DNA of 64,000 nt from Rossellomorea marisflavi (GTDB lineage Bacteria; Bacillota; Bacilli; Bacillales; Bacillaceae_B): NCBI RefSeq assembly GCF_001274775.1, contig NZ_LGUE01000001.1:397435-461434 (forward strand). Direction: 5' to 3'. The position numbers and the translations under genes were made by a program. Shown piece by piece: positions 63,870 to 64,000 of this stretch. Position 1 is the first letter of the stretch. The number at the start of each line of letters is the position of its first letter. Under the pieces are notes generated by a model. That model was not told the DNA's origin and searched no databases. It saw nothing but the letters and a program-made list of their open reading frames with translations.

Positions 63870-64000
63870 ATGGAATGGAAACAAATTCCGCTCGGCCCGC
63901 TTCAAACGAATTGCTATGTTTTTTGGAACGATAATAAAGACTGCCTGATTTTCGATCCGGGAGGGAGCGGCGATGCCCTGATCCGCTGGTTGGAAAAAGA
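63870..64000 (+). CDS. yqgX: MBL-fold hydrolase YqgX, 5' part only
   Basis: The first ~43 codons of a metallo-beta-lactamase-fold protein: LGPLQTNCYVFWNDNKDCLI then FDPGGSGD, the usual glyoxalase II-like N-terminus. The HxHxDH metal motif lies beyond the window. AAGGAGG precedes the ATG. An extended -10 TGATACAAT is at 63829-63837. Confidence 0.88.
   Translation, partial: MEWKQIPLGPLQTNCYVFWNDNKDCLIFDPGGSGDALIRWLEK

Overview
The window is chromosomal DNA of a moderate-GC, spore-forming Bacillaceae bacterium. Gene order follows the Bacillus subtilis yqfC to yqgX segment almost step by step (yqfCD-phoH-pgpH-ybeY-dgkA-cdd-era-yqzL-recO, ccpN-yqfL, yqxD-dnaG-sigA, cccA-trmK-yqfO, ispH-yqfQ-cshB-nfo-yqfT, zur operon, yqfW-yqfX-ispG-yqfZ, yqgB-yqgC-sodA-yqgE-pbpA-pst, yqgN to yqgX). 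Strong AGGAGG-type ribosome sites, T-rich intrinsic terminators, an HTH/CBS repressor of the CcpN type and sporulation genes fit this. Species cannot be fixed from the sequence; a Rossellomorea- or Mesobacillus-like relative is plausible.

Layout. 0-12.5 kb: sporulation genes yqfCD, c-di-AMP phosphodiesterase, rRNA maturation, nucleoside salvage, DNA repair, a T-box-controlled single-chain glycyl-tRNA synthetase, and the ccpN/yqfL carbon-flow pair. 12.5-21 kb: yqxD-dnaG-sigA macromolecular synthesis operon, a membrane protein, an acyl-CoA dehydrogenase, cytochrome c550, tRNA and Nif3-type proteins. 21-32 kb: isoprenoid genes ispH and ispG, DEAD helicase, endonuclease IV, and the zinc uptake operon with its own Zur repressor behind a promoter/operator visible in the sequence. 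32-46 kb: envelope and phosphate. A Na+/Pi symporter, superoxide dismutase and PBP2 are followed by a PhoP-box-driven pstS-pstC-pstA-pstB-pstB-phoU operon. 46-53 kb: a chemoreceptor with a SigD-type promoter, then a tightly coupled four-gene module (DUF4912 protein, GH57-like/GT4 fusion, sugar nucleotidyltransferase, unknown protein) that is absent from the B. subtilis order and is the least explained part of the window. 53-64 kb: rpmG, folate salvage, DUF92, rhomboid protease GluP, a SpoVAF/GerA-type protein, glucokinase, a LysM/M14 peptidase, and yqgU-yqgX, the last cut by the window edge.

Three copies of a dispersed non-coding element of about 260-290 bp with imperfect terminal inverted repeats (GGGACAAAA-type ends) and an internal terminator-like hairpin lie at the left edge, directly behind zur, and directly behind the SpoVAF-like gene. 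Two of the three begin at the stop codon of the preceding gene. No insertion sequence with a transposase, CRISPR array, prophage, tRNA or rRNA gene was seen.
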